Assembly (NCBI GenBank): GCA_023653785.1
Contig: JAMKCH010044282.1
Location: 124,001 to 188,000, forward strand
From: Ophioderma brevispina
Taxonomy: Eukaryota > Echinodermata > Ophiuroidea > Amphilepidida > Ophiodermatidae
Length of the DNA stretch: 64,000 bases
Direction: 5' to 3'
Shown: one piece after another, positions 11,800-22,520 of the stretch
Layout: the number at the start of each line of letters is the position of its first letter
How positions within the stretch are numbered: position 1 is the first letter of the stretch
The notes under the pieces: model-generated
Told to the model about the DNA's origin: nothing
Database searches by the model: none
The model's input: only the letters and a program-made list of their open reading frames with translations
Program-made: the position numbers and the translations under genes

Positions 11800-12380
11800 G
11801 CCACCCATTTTCACTGTAAAAACGGTACAATTAAACACCATTTGCACTATGTTTAAACATTTGAAATATCTAAATCTAGCTGTTTGGTATCGACCATATA
11901 TTCAGGTCATTTGGCGGTAGTGTTAGGCATTCGAAGACGCCAAGTGTTTAGATATTTGGTGCGTGTTTTTCCTCAAAACTTCCTTGCTCCATGTTTGTAA
12001 CACTAATGTTTTTACTATGAACCTTGACTAACAACTAAAGTTACTTTTGGATTGTTCCATTTTTCTATAGTGGCAATAAAATACATATTTTAGCTGGGTG
12101 AGAAAGAGATGGATTTAGACACGAAAATAGAATATAAAACCTATCGAAACAATATTTAAATTATTTGCCGTGGGTGTGTAGTCATTTGTCCGCCAAAGTG
12201 TTTAAAGATTTGACAGGTTTAGTACCCAAACACACTGCGCATCATGTTTCAAACAAAGGGTTTTACAGTGAATCTAACTTGGTTGGATTGCTTCCATTTT
12301 TCTATCTAAGGTATCAATAAAAATATATTTAGCATGTCAGCAACGTGAGCTGGAATTTAGTAGGCACGAAGAATCTCAGT
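11800..12380. repeat. Degenerate duplication, unit about 240 bp
   Basis: GGATTGTTCCATTTTTCTAT near 12049 recurs as GGATTGCTTCCATTTTTCTAT near 12285. Both are followed by a CAATAAAA(A)TA block, a TTTAGC block and a CACGAA block. The upstream GCCAAGTGTTTAGATATTTG near 11940 likewise recurs as GCCAAAGTGTTTAAAGATTTG near 12192. This is an old tandem duplication with no coding content. Confidence 0.5.
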
Positions 12381-15300
12381 ATATCAAATTGGGGATAAAG
12401 CTATGAAGTGCCCAATTTCCAGTAAAAAAAGCGTGTGTTTGTTTTCGATAATGGGACCCAATAAGGGTTTGGCTTTAGACTTCTATCATGCAGATTGAAA
12501 TTAAGATATCAGTAACAAAAGTTAGGTGTAAGACATATTCTAGTCTGTCATAATATATCTGATTATCTAATACAATCCCTCACAATTGAAATGAGTTTAG
12601 GGGTAGGGCCCTCACAAGGGACCCGGAATTAGGTATGAAAGTGTGGTTAAAGGTATTTTAGTACTATCTTGCGACCCTTAATATTGAAATGAGTGAACTT
12701 AGATCTAAGCATCTCACTGAAGATTGATGTCTAGGTATCAAATCCACCATACTATAAAGGTGCAACGCGAATTCAGCATCATGTTTGATTTCATGTAGAT
12801 CAGACCCAATAGATTTCTTACTTTTATTTGGCCCCAGAAATTCTTAAGGGTAAAAGGTAATTTGATTTTTTTGCGTATCTTCAATATAAAACATATGCCG
12901 CATTTTGTATTTTGTCCATAAACGAAATTAACAAATTTTCACAATGTTTTGTACAAGGAATACATGGAGATACTATGGATGGAAACTTTAATATTTTTTG
13001 CAACAAAAATCAGTGCTTTCATTTTTTATTACCTGCATATTTGAAATCTTCGATCACCTTTATGGAAAAGTATGTAACTCCTTTGTGCTGTCTAAAATTT
13101 TGCTGTAGATTCAAAGGAGGACAAATCTGAATTTTTTTACAAAAAAAAAAAACAAAAAAATTGGGTTTTTTTTTTTAAAATGGTGTCATTTTAAAACTAT
13201 AATATTGGTGTCACAAGCTCAAATTTTTAATTCATTGTGTCAAAATTGAACAAATTATTTTGTATGAATTCCCCCCCGCTGCATGGCTTTCTGATTTTTA
13301 AGCGTATTATGAGAGTGGGTTTAGTTTTTAGTTAGATGCGATTAGAGGATTTAGTTGTAAGAAGCCTCATATTCGTAATTGAGATGGGCGTTTATACAAA
13401 ACTTCCATCTTCATTAAGAGGTCCTTAGATCTAAATCCATCTCCACCATGAAGTTCCTTTACACTGATCCTATTTCCATTACGAAGTGTCTTGCACCCAA
13501 ATCTCCAATTGAGTTCCCCACACCTTAATTAACTTTCTTCTATCCATCTCCATTATGGGGATTCGTCATCTAACTCCTAACCTTTGTCATCTTTTGAACG
13601 ACTCGTTGTTTTAAGGGAGTAAGGGTTTGACACATTTGTGTAAAAACAGTGGTAAATGAAGGACCATTTTGTCATATTGTTACCCCTATAGTTGTTAAGA
13701 CCGTGCATATAGTTGACAATGTGTTTTTAATATAATTAAAAAAAAAAAAAAAAGTATAATGTAAAATAACGTAATATGTTTAGTAACTTCATAAGTAAAT
13801 TTTATTATTCCCATAAACATTCCGAAAAGCCCTTCAGTTTTTATATGGTATAGAGTACCTGTTGCTGGAGCTTCGAAGTTAAGAAAGCAAACCACAATCT
13901 TATAACTAAGTGACTCTTATCATTAATTATCTGTCTTCAATTCGTATCTATCCATATTTAATCTAATTAATAGAACAAGACAACAATATAATATAATAAT
14001 AATAACAATAAAATAATTAATAACCATATAATCTAACCAGAATAAAGGAATAGTTTACGAATGAAAAACAACAAATGACTGACAACACGTGAAGTTTATT
14101 AGGCTATCAGGCCAAATTACGGTGGACTACTACAAATTCCGTTTTTGTTGTGAAACTATTTTAGATCAAATTACAGTTTGTTTGCAACTATATACAAGAA
14201 TTTGAATGAAAACCCCTATTTTTTAACGGGATTTGAAGAGAATCCCCAGTCTTAATATAAACATAATTAGGCCTGACAAATGGACGTAAATTTACATAAT
14301 TTTGTCATCTTTTTTTTACAAAATTTTGCTCTAACTTACGCACAAATCGTTCTACCACCGTGGAAAATTATCTGCCATAGTTCCTTTTCAAAACTGCATT
14401 TTTTTACTAGGAAACTATAAAAATTGCAAAATAAATTATCAACAGGTGAAAAAGCTCATAATATCACAAAGCGGAAAGCCTATTTATTTTAAATGACTGC
14501 TACAAACCCACATATAGAATTAAAACTACTGGGCTTATAGTACTGCGTGATAGCGTCTGCAAATAACTGTTAATTTTTAAAAAAAAAATAAATTGCATTT
14601 ATTAAAGATAAGTCCTCAAATTAAGCCTTTCTTGGTTAATACTTGGATTTCAATGATATGACATTGCCTAACAAAAACAGATGATTTCCATTCACCTGAT
14701 GCCAATGTCTCACAGATATTAGAGCATAACGTGGGCTCTGCCATTGTATACTAACTCACAAGACGGGGACCAGCGCTGAGTATCCCAATGGTGGCTTATC
14801 CCGTTAACTTCTCATCAATTACCATTGTCGTATCCCATGCAGCGCGTTGAATCAGTGATTTGGACTGGCGTTTGGATTTGGTAAATTTCGACAAATCTTA
14901 TCACATGGGATTAAACTTGAACTGTACGGCAATTAGGAGTTATACTTTTTATAAAATTAGTTTTAGGGCCAATAACCATTTAATACGTTTTTATGATTTA
15001 AAAATACGAGGTATTTTCTACAAAAATTATAACTCAAGGAATAAATTATTCAAATTTCTACCAAGAGCGATGATTTACCAACGAGAGATATGTTTTTTTA
15101 TTTGCGTGAATATTACTACAAAGTGGCAAGAATCGCATGTTGAAAAACACTTCCGTCTATAAATACTAGTGTTTACAAAACTATTCAAATTTTATGTTAA
15201 TCCGCCCTGTTGGTCAAAACGCTTACGTGTACAAACCTTTAAAACTTTTGAGGGACTTCAACCATTTATCTTCATTTTAGCCCAAAAAGCCTATCTGTAC

Positions 15301-15984
15301 TCAACTTTCCGGTCAGTGCGTTTGGCTTCGGATGCTCTCCCCTACTGCGATTCCCAATAACAGTGTTTTGAATATTCTACTGTGTTGTTGGAACTCATAA
15401 AATGTTAAAATCGTCAAGCCAGTTCGTTGTTGAAAACACTTTTATATTCAACATCATAGTTGTCCGTTCACATTGTGCTATGTCACATCCAACTTTTACA
15501 AACAATTTGATATCAACTATCTATGTATCCTGGCCACTGCCTTTAGGTGTCCCCTATTACAATACCAGAGCTTTAAAAACGATTAAAAAAACAATGGAAT
15601 GTCAGATCCATACATTATTTTCAGTGTGAAGTACTTTAGTATCATTCCCATTTGGTTTACACAATAACACGTTGATTTGCCATATCTCGTGAAATAACCA
15701 CCAAATTTATTCAAATTTGTCCTAGAGGAAGCCTGGGGAATACTTTCTGTTGCCCAATGTCCATTGTCATTATATGGACAAGTCAATGTACATTATTCAT
15801 TTGTAATTTTGAATTCATTTTTCAACAAAATTACCCAAAATTAAACACGTAACTTGAATTTTATTTGAGAGGGGTGAACAATTAAGCTAGCCAGAGGTAT
15901 TTTTATGAAAACCTGTAGTCTTGGCAAGAAGAAAACGAGTAGTAAACAACTTTTAACTCACTTTGAAAAATTAACCCTCAGTTG
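12381..15984. other. AT-rich stretch without recognisable gene
   Basis: Homopolymer A/T runs near 13140-13180, 13738-13753 and 14578-14590, and AT-rich simple sequence near 13985-14030. A degenerate short repeat built on CATCTCCATTATG or CCACCATGAAGTTCC is visible at 13400-13560. One more copy of the GTCCGTTCAC/GTCACATCC motif pair lies at 15461-15492. No domain is seen in the small open frames. Confidence 0.45.
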
Positions 15985-16215
15985 ACAAAAAGTGGCGCCT
16001 AATTGTGAAACGGGCCGAATGCCAAACCCGAACTGGTTATACTAATTTGAATAAACCACCAATTTTCTTGACTGTACACATCTGGGTAACTTGCATCAGT
16101 TTCTACCAAAACAATATTGATTGAACAAGAAAGTCTCCATTGATTTGCAACTTTCTTTGTCAAAATGAAAGTTTTCTATACTTTCTGTCCAAAATACATA
16201 ATCAAGAACAAAATT

Positions 16216-16320
16216 TTAAGGGCCATGGCCCAAAATTTTGGTATCTGAAGATAACACTTTGTCTCAGTACCCTCTGAAGTCTTAGGGCTAAAGGGTGTCT
16301 GGTTTGGATGTTATCTTTTA
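16216..16320 (+). mobile_element. Truncated TTAA MITE, GGCCATGGCCC family
   Basis: A TTAA at 16216-16219 is followed by GGGCCATGGCCC, AAAATTTTGGTAT, CTTAGGGCTAAAGG and TGTCTGGTTTGGATGTTAT. The same blocks in the same order form the start of the full copy at 29982-30327. The right end is missing. The element is non-coding. Confidence 0.6.
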
Positions 16321-16384
16321 GATTTTTTTTTCTAAACCATGACAAAAAAGAGTAAAATATTTCATTTTTAATTAACCTGTATAT

Positions 16385-16512
16385 GCTTTATAACTTGAGA
16401 CAAAGGGTCTAATGGGTGTGAACAGATAGGGTGGTCAAAGGTCATTCAGGGGTTAATTAGGGTCATTTGACCTATTGGGTGACCTATTTGGGACTGCTGT
16501 CACTATTTAAAA
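16385..16512. repeat. Partial copy of the 177-bp repeat family
   Basis: CTTGAGACAAAGGGTCTAATG, a GTGAACAGATAGGGTGGTC block, AAAGGTCATTCAGGGGTTAA and the ending GACCTATTTGGGACTGCTGTC correspond block by block to 7565-7705. The copy is in direct orientation, about 8.8 kb away from the array. Confidence 0.6.
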
Positions 16513-17995
16513 AAAATGCAGTACATTCTAATGTCTGTGCAAAGCTGGAATAAAAAAATTCTCATCCATTTTTTCTTGCTGATTTCCTGGAGTTATTGTG
16601 ATATTTCCACTAAAGACTGTGCAAGCAGTCACAGCATATATGTTGGTGGATGTCTTCCCCATCTCAAGAGAATTCTGCTTTTTGGTGATTGCAAATGCCA
16701 AAATCTGCTTTATAAAATTGTTTCTAGATGCAGTTATCAAAATAAAACTTCCCCACCACTTTTCCCTTTCCCATGAGCTACATGTGTTGATTGATTTCCC
16801 AGGAATGAGCAACCAGAATGTACCCAGAATCCCTACTTCTTCCTGTGTCTGTGTCTGTGCTTGAGTACTAATACGGGAATCAGCTGGTGATAATTCCATG
16901 CATTTGGCACCGTATCAGAGGTTGCAAGCAAATCTAATACCCGATGAGGTCATGTTGATCACAAAATTAGTGACCCATATTAGGGAGTTAGTCAAAGTTT
17001 TGTTTGTTTGTGCGTTTGTGACCTGTGGTTTGTTTTGGTTCACTGAGTCGCAATTGTCACCAGCCTTGAATGCACAATAATACACTATAAAAATTCAATT
17101 ATTTTTGTCATGTATATTTTTGTGCTTTTTCAGGGTGGCAAGCAAAAGCACAATTCAGGAAAACTAAAAAAATCATTTAGTACGTGTTTAGCTTTTGTTA
17201 GGAAATTTATAGAAAACTATCAGCTAAAAAATCAGAGTTGATAATTGACAGTTGATGTGAAATTAAAAGGGTACTTACAATATGATTTTCACACAAAAGC
17301 CTTTCTCCCACAATTTCAAATTCAAAGTATTTTGCTTGTCTTGTGTGAGCAGGTTTGTGAACCAACTTTGAATATAAAATAAATGTCCATAAAGTATACA
17401 ATATGAATTGTTAATACTAACAGGACACTCAGGCACTCATACATGTAGGCAATCATGTTTTTTTTTACAGTGTGGATTAGGTACTGAGGGAAAAAACAAC
17501 CAACAACCTGAATGCCTTTCCCTCACTTTTGGGCAGAAAATCCATAGAATCCTAGGTTTATTTAGGTTGCCTTTCCCTGCCGGTGAGGCATTAAGGAGGC
17601 AGGGCATATTTCACATGCCTCCCCATGCCTCTCAAGAAATTGGGCTCAGACTGAGCGACCAGGATAGCATGCTGCAACTAGTCTGTATGGAAGTTGAAGT
17701 CGTGTGTGTGTTTGCCCCCCCCCCCCAAAAAAAACAAGTTTATTTCCAGTAGGTTGCTCAAAAACCTGTGAAATCTAATTTTGATTTTTATAATATTTTT
17801 TGAAAAGGAATTAACAAAAAAATGCTTCAAAATCACACCAAATTGTAAGTCAAACAGCTGTAAACCATATTATAATGTAAAATTCTAAGTTTATAAAACA
17901 AAATATCGATTTGGGGGTCCCTGAATTTTTTCAAAGTGAATTTTCTTGAGCCTACAACACTTTTGAAGCTGTTAAGTCTGATCACAGAAATTGTC
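16513..17995. other. Non-genic stretch
   Basis: No gene is recognised. Small overlapping open frames at 16516-16900 on both strands show no domain and no splice context. A poly(C)/poly(A) tract lies near 17717-17735. Confidence 0.45.
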
Positions 17996-17999
17996 TCTT

Positions 18000-20070
18000 G
18001 CAGGAGCCAGGTAAGTTATCGTCAGAGTAAACCCCCTCCCAGAGATCCCATGAAAACAATTGACAGGAGGAAGTTAGTGGGGGATACAAAGCTTTGTGAG
18101 CAGTATACTGTAGCAGTACATAACAGGTTCAACACTCTTGTTGATGAGCTTGAAGACAAGAACTCCAGCACAGCATATGATGTCCTCACTTCAGTTTGTC
18201 AACCAACAAAGAAATGGCATTGGAGATGCTACCTAGAAGAAAGAAGAAGACTACTGCCTTTGCCTCAAACGACAAAGTCAGCAAAGCCAGAGAAAAACTG
18301 AAGTCTGCAGCTAAAAATAAGGCTGCACTTCATGATGCTTACAATGCGGTGCTTGAGGAGCATGTTAAGTCCAAGGCTGAAGCACTTGACACCCTACATC
18401 TTGAAAACAAGCATGCTGCTGTCTGGGAGGCCCTGAGGAAGCTGACTGATAAGAAGGCTACCCCACCTATAAGAATCAAAGGTGAAACAACTGAAGAGCA
18501 CCTTGACACGTGGTTTCAGCACTTTAGTTCTCTACTTGGCAAGCCAGTTCAGAATAACACTAACCTTGATGAACCTTTCTTCAATCTATAGCAGACACCC
18601 TTCCCATCCAGACTGGATCTTTCACTATAGAGGATCTTCAGATCTGCCTGAAGAAACTGATCAACAACACCAAGACACCTGGTCCCGACAACATTCCTGC
18701 AGTAATCTGGAAGAATCCACTATTCCATGATCAACTGTTAGAATTTTGTAACAACACCTACATGGGAAACAAACCAGCTGCCTTTTCAACATCATTCATC
18801 ATTCCTCTACCAAAGAAAGGCGACCTCCAAAATTACAGATGAATCGCACTGTCACACTGTCACCAATGGCCTCTAAGATCTACAACTCCATGCTGCTCAA
18901 CAGAATCACTCATCACATAGATCCCATTCTCAGACGGAACCAGAACGGTTTTCGCAAAGGCAGATCAACACTACCTCAGATACTTGCCCTCAGAAGGATC
19001 ATAGAAGAGTTGAGAATTTCAAAGACAAAAGCTTCAATTGTGTTTGTAGATTTTTCCAAGGCTTTTGACAGTGTAAACAGGGATGTAATGCTGCATATTC
19101 TCGCCAACTACGGTGTCCCAGACGAGACTGTCAAGGCAATTGCCATCATGTATGATAACCCATATAGCTTTGTGCAGACCATGGATGGGCCCACAAAGGA
19201 GTTCCTAACAACCACTGGAATCCTCCAAGGAGATACTCTTGCTCCCTATCTATTTGTAGTCGTGGTTGATTACATCCTCAGACAGAGTCTGACATCATGA
19301 ACGACAAAGGACTCACCATCAAACCCAAGCATTCTAGATGTCACCAAAGTCAGTATCTCACAGACCTTGACTACGCAGATGATCTAGCTCTAACAGCCGA
19401 TCTGATATGTGGTGCACAAGATCTACTAACATCACTTGAGATTGCTGCAGACAAAGTCGGCTTACATCTAAATGCCAAGAAGACGGAATATATGACATCT
19501 GCACAACAGAAGGTAGCCAACTCAACAGCAAAGGACAAGCTTGGAATGCCTGCAATAAACTACACCACTTATGGCAATCTGGTATCTCCAATTCAACCAA
19601 GCTGAAATTCTTTAGAGCCTGTGTAGAGAGTATCCTTTTTTATGGATCTGAGACCTGGACCATGAAGAACGAGCTACAGGATAGACTGAATGGCACCTAA
19701 CACCAAGCTTCTTATGCGAGTACAAGACATATCCTGGCGTGAACACAAGGCCAAAGCACAGATATATGGAGATATCCCTCCAGTTTCATCTTCTGTTGCC
19801 CAATGCCGTGCACGATTTGCCGGTCACTGTCATCATGCGATTGATCAAGTAGTCTCAGACGTCAAATGTTGGAAGTTACCGTGCCAAAACAAGGGTCGTC
19901 ACCTTTAACTACATTGATGTGATTGCTCGAGACATCCAGCAAGATCCATCTGACATCCCCAACTTAATGACAAACAGGGATATTGGCGCTACATGGTGAA
20001 CAGCTTCTCAGCTGCGGCCGTTAGATAGATAGAATTTTCTTGTCGCCAGGAAGGGCATCCGGTCAATTAT
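18000..20070 (+). mobile_element. Non-LTR retrotransposon (LINE), RTE-like, dead copy
   Basis: Successive frames give a pre-RT region (18050-18590), a complete but broken reverse transcriptase (18600-19500) and a C-terminal region (19600-20000). The C-terminal part carries the RFAGHCHHAIDQVVSD block and a following PNLM-type stretch, usual in several LINE clades. The 3' UTR contains CCAGGAAGGGCATCCGGTC near 20045, a block common in LINE tails. No endonuclease domain is seen upstream, so the 5' end is truncated. Frameshifts and stops mean it is inactive. The clade is uncertain (RTE-related is the best guess). Confidence 0.75.
18600..19605 (+). pseudogene. LINE reverse transcriptase, frameshifted
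   Basis: The fingers segment reads NNTKTPGPDNIPAVIWK near 18660-18710, followed by SFIIPLPKKGD near 18795-18830. The palm carries NGFRKGRSTLPQILALRRII (18941-19000), then the first catalytic aspartate in VFVDFSKAFDSVNRD (19040-19085). ILQGDTLAPYLFV (19219-19257) is the usual QGDPLSP box. The YADD motif occurs as DLDYADDLAL at 19362-19391. The catalytic residues are all present, but at least three frameshifts or stops (near 18838, 19297 and 19600) break the frame. The maximum continuous run is about 150 residues. Confidence 0.8.
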
Positions 20071-20246
20071 CTTTTCCTCCAATAAATCCTCACACAGTAG
20101 TTTTACTGAGTGTGAGGTGAATCCGGCCACCCTCGTTTACGGGGACAAAACAGGATTTAAAACTTTGGTTTTAAAACCAACTTGTCTCCTGAAGCTAAAT
20201 GGCTCCAAAATCAAAACTTGGTTGTATTTTTTTTTGGCCTTTTTAA
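20071..20246. other. Short non-genic spacer after the LINE
   Basis: Contains a small stem (CCTCACACAGTAG against ACTGAGTGTGAGG) near 20088-20118, probably still LINE 3' UTR. Nothing else is seen. Confidence 0.35.
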
Positions 20247-20440
20247 CCACCTTTCTCCTGTATCTCCGATTGGCTAATCATATGATATAGCATGCTTTGA
20301 TAACATCCAAGTAACCAATCACAATAGTCCTATATTTCTGTACAAACCTTTAAGCTTTTCTTACCATGTCTCTGATTGGATAAATACATCATATAAACCT
20401 ATATATTAAACAATCAAATCAACCAGTAGACCTCAGGGGG
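20247..20440 (-). mobile_element. MITE with TTAA flanks and CCCCCTGAGGTCTAC end
   Basis: TTAA lies at 20243-20246 and 20441-20444. The right end, read on the minus strand, begins CCCCCTGAGGTCTACTGGT; the same end occurs in the copy at 53236-53444. Both share ATTGGCTAATCA or AGCCAATCA blocks, TGTACAAACC and GATTGGATAAAT-type blocks. TTAA targets and CCC-starting ends are typical of piggyBac-like elements, but there is no coding capacity to confirm that. Confidence 0.6.
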
Positions 20441-20819
20441 TTAATTCCAAACTTGTGCATGACTGTATGTCCAATTCCATACATCCACAATTGTATCTTA
20501 CCACCTTCTAGTTCAACTAATTAGGGGTGCTTAGAAACAAGTTAGGTATCACAAGAAAGCACTAAACAGCCTGGCGAACATGTATGCATAAAGAATTACA
20601 AAATTGAACCGTCATCATAATGGATTGAAGAAAACAAGCTAGAAATATCACCATATAACCAATCAGTGTAATCTACGTACTTAAAGTAATTACGTTCATT
20701 GGTGTAACTCAAGCATGGCCACTGTGGTGTTATCCAATGTATCTTCTTACAGTGGGCGACAATTGAGTGTCTAGATTGATTTAATTAGAATCTGACTTTA
20801 ATAGCCTACAGGGGTTGAA

Positions 20820-22135
20820 AAAATGTAATTTCCCGGGAAGATAGTTGCATTTCCCACAGATTTCCCAGTAATATCATATGTCTAATTTTTTTTTTTCCCC
20901 CTTCCCAATGGCCAAATTTCCCTCCAAATGGCCACCTTTCCTGGGAAGGAGCTTCCCAAATTCCCCACTTTTTCGAGCCATGATAGCCTACTTATGGGAG
21001 CAATCATCAATTAATATCAGAAATGCCGGGTTTAAGGGTGCGTAGGTCATTTTGGCACATGTATGTATCTTGCGACTGGTTTTGCTCTTTCTTGCCAAAT
21101 ACAGCCTGGTGTTCATAGAATCAGGGTCCTAACTTGGCTGCATTTATAAAAAGAAGTGGACATTTAGAAGAAGTGAGCCATCTGACCATACTGCTAGTGA
21201 ATATAACCATAAAACTCAAGGCATCTTATCAAAGGGTGTACTTAATAATTTCACTATATGGCTACATGTATAACACTGGTCATTATCGGCAAAATATGAA
21301 AGTTTTCAATAATGACTTTCTAAATGCCCATCTTTTGGTGACAATTTTCAACCTCCTATTTCATCCTAAAGGGAATAACTGCTAATGTGTGGATTAAAAC
21401 TCCCAACTCTGTACAAAGTCTATGGGGAAAATGTAATTCCAGTCATGAACTTCCAAACTAAATATCTCAAAAATGTTTTTTATTTTGAAAAAAAATTAAA
21501 ATTAGTGAATATCAAACTGTCAGTGTTACCCACACCCTTTTAAAGTAAAGGATGATCCTGTAGCAAATAAGCAAGTTTGAAAAATTCATGTTGTGAATAC
21601 ATGTAGAACCTCTGCAAATTCTGATATCAAGCTGTAAAAATGTTATGCTTTTATAGCAAGTTGGGTACAGCCTCCGAATTAAGGGGAAAAGTGTGGTTGT
21701 CCCATGGACAACCACATTGCAGTTTTTGGTTGTCCGCCAAAATTTTTGGTTGTCCGTATTTTGAAACAAGCTTCTGTATATAATATACATGATAAGTGAA
21801 ATGATAATATTTTTGGTGGCCCTGCGCCACGCTAAATTTTATGGTTGTCCGTCGGACCACTGTAGTTTCATTTTTGGTTGTCCGACGCTCAATTTGGTTG
21901 TCCCGGGCGAACGGACAACCGCTATTTCGAACGCTGGTTGGGTACTTGATAATAAATCCCAGTGGTCCCCAGGGCAGGAATAAATGTGTATTTCCTGAGA
22001 AGCCAGCTTCCAAATTTTCCCAAATCCCTCCAAATTCCAAAATTTCCTGCCAAATGCCAAGATTTCCTGCCAAATGCCAAAATTTCCTGGGAAGGAGCTT
22101 CCTAAAATACCCTACTTTTTTCATGCCATAGTGGT
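20820..22135. repeat. Two related TTCCC-rich repeats flanking a GGTTGTCC motif cluster
   Basis: 20830-20990 and 21975-22130 share CCAAATTTCCCTCCAAATG-like blocks, then CCTGGGAAGGAGCTTCC, then CCCACTTTTT or CCCTACTTTTTTCATGCCAT; they are two copies of one family. Between them, 21690-21920 carries about eight copies of GGTTGTCC. One is a near-perfect palindrome at 21693-21715 (GTGGTTGTCC, C, ATGGACAACCAC) and another inverted pair lies at 21896-21920. The intervening sequence has no gene. Confidence 0.5.
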
Positions 22136-22276
22136 CCCATTGAGATCTTTAAGTACCCCTAATTACCAACACTCAAGATGAAAAGATCAGCTTCTTTTAG
22201 ACAAAAAAAAGTACACTTAGCTCAGTTTTATGTATTGAGTAATTAACATTGAACCTGTGTGTTTTGTTTTGTACAG

Positions 22277-22520
22277 TGCATTACCAGAACCATCACCTTT
22301 GAGGCCTTGATAGCACAATTACAAGTGTTCTGCTGCCTTAATTAAGGCCCTCCCCATCCAGAATCACCACCCTCACTTGTGGTTAACGCCCCCACCTGCT
22401 GCCATTATGCCGCTCTTCGGTAAATCGCAGAAGACGCCCCAGGAGCTGGTGAAGATTTCAAAAGACTTGCTGGATACTCTGTCCAAGACGGATCCATCAA
22501 ATACTAAGAAATTGGAAAAG
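22277..22520 (+). CDS. CAB39: CAB39 exon 1 of the coding set (5' UTR plus codons 1-38)
   Basis: A polypyrimidine-like GTTTTGTTTTGTACAG ends at 22276, suggesting that this exon has a 3' splice site and that a further non-coding exon lies upstream. The start codon is at 22407, with A at -3. The 38 codons encode [18 protein letters not shown] and continue to TKKLEK, the family's usual N-terminal FGKS-x-K-xPxELVK helix. The donor GTGGGA begins at 22521 and the intron phase is 0. The frame is intact. Confidence 0.88.
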
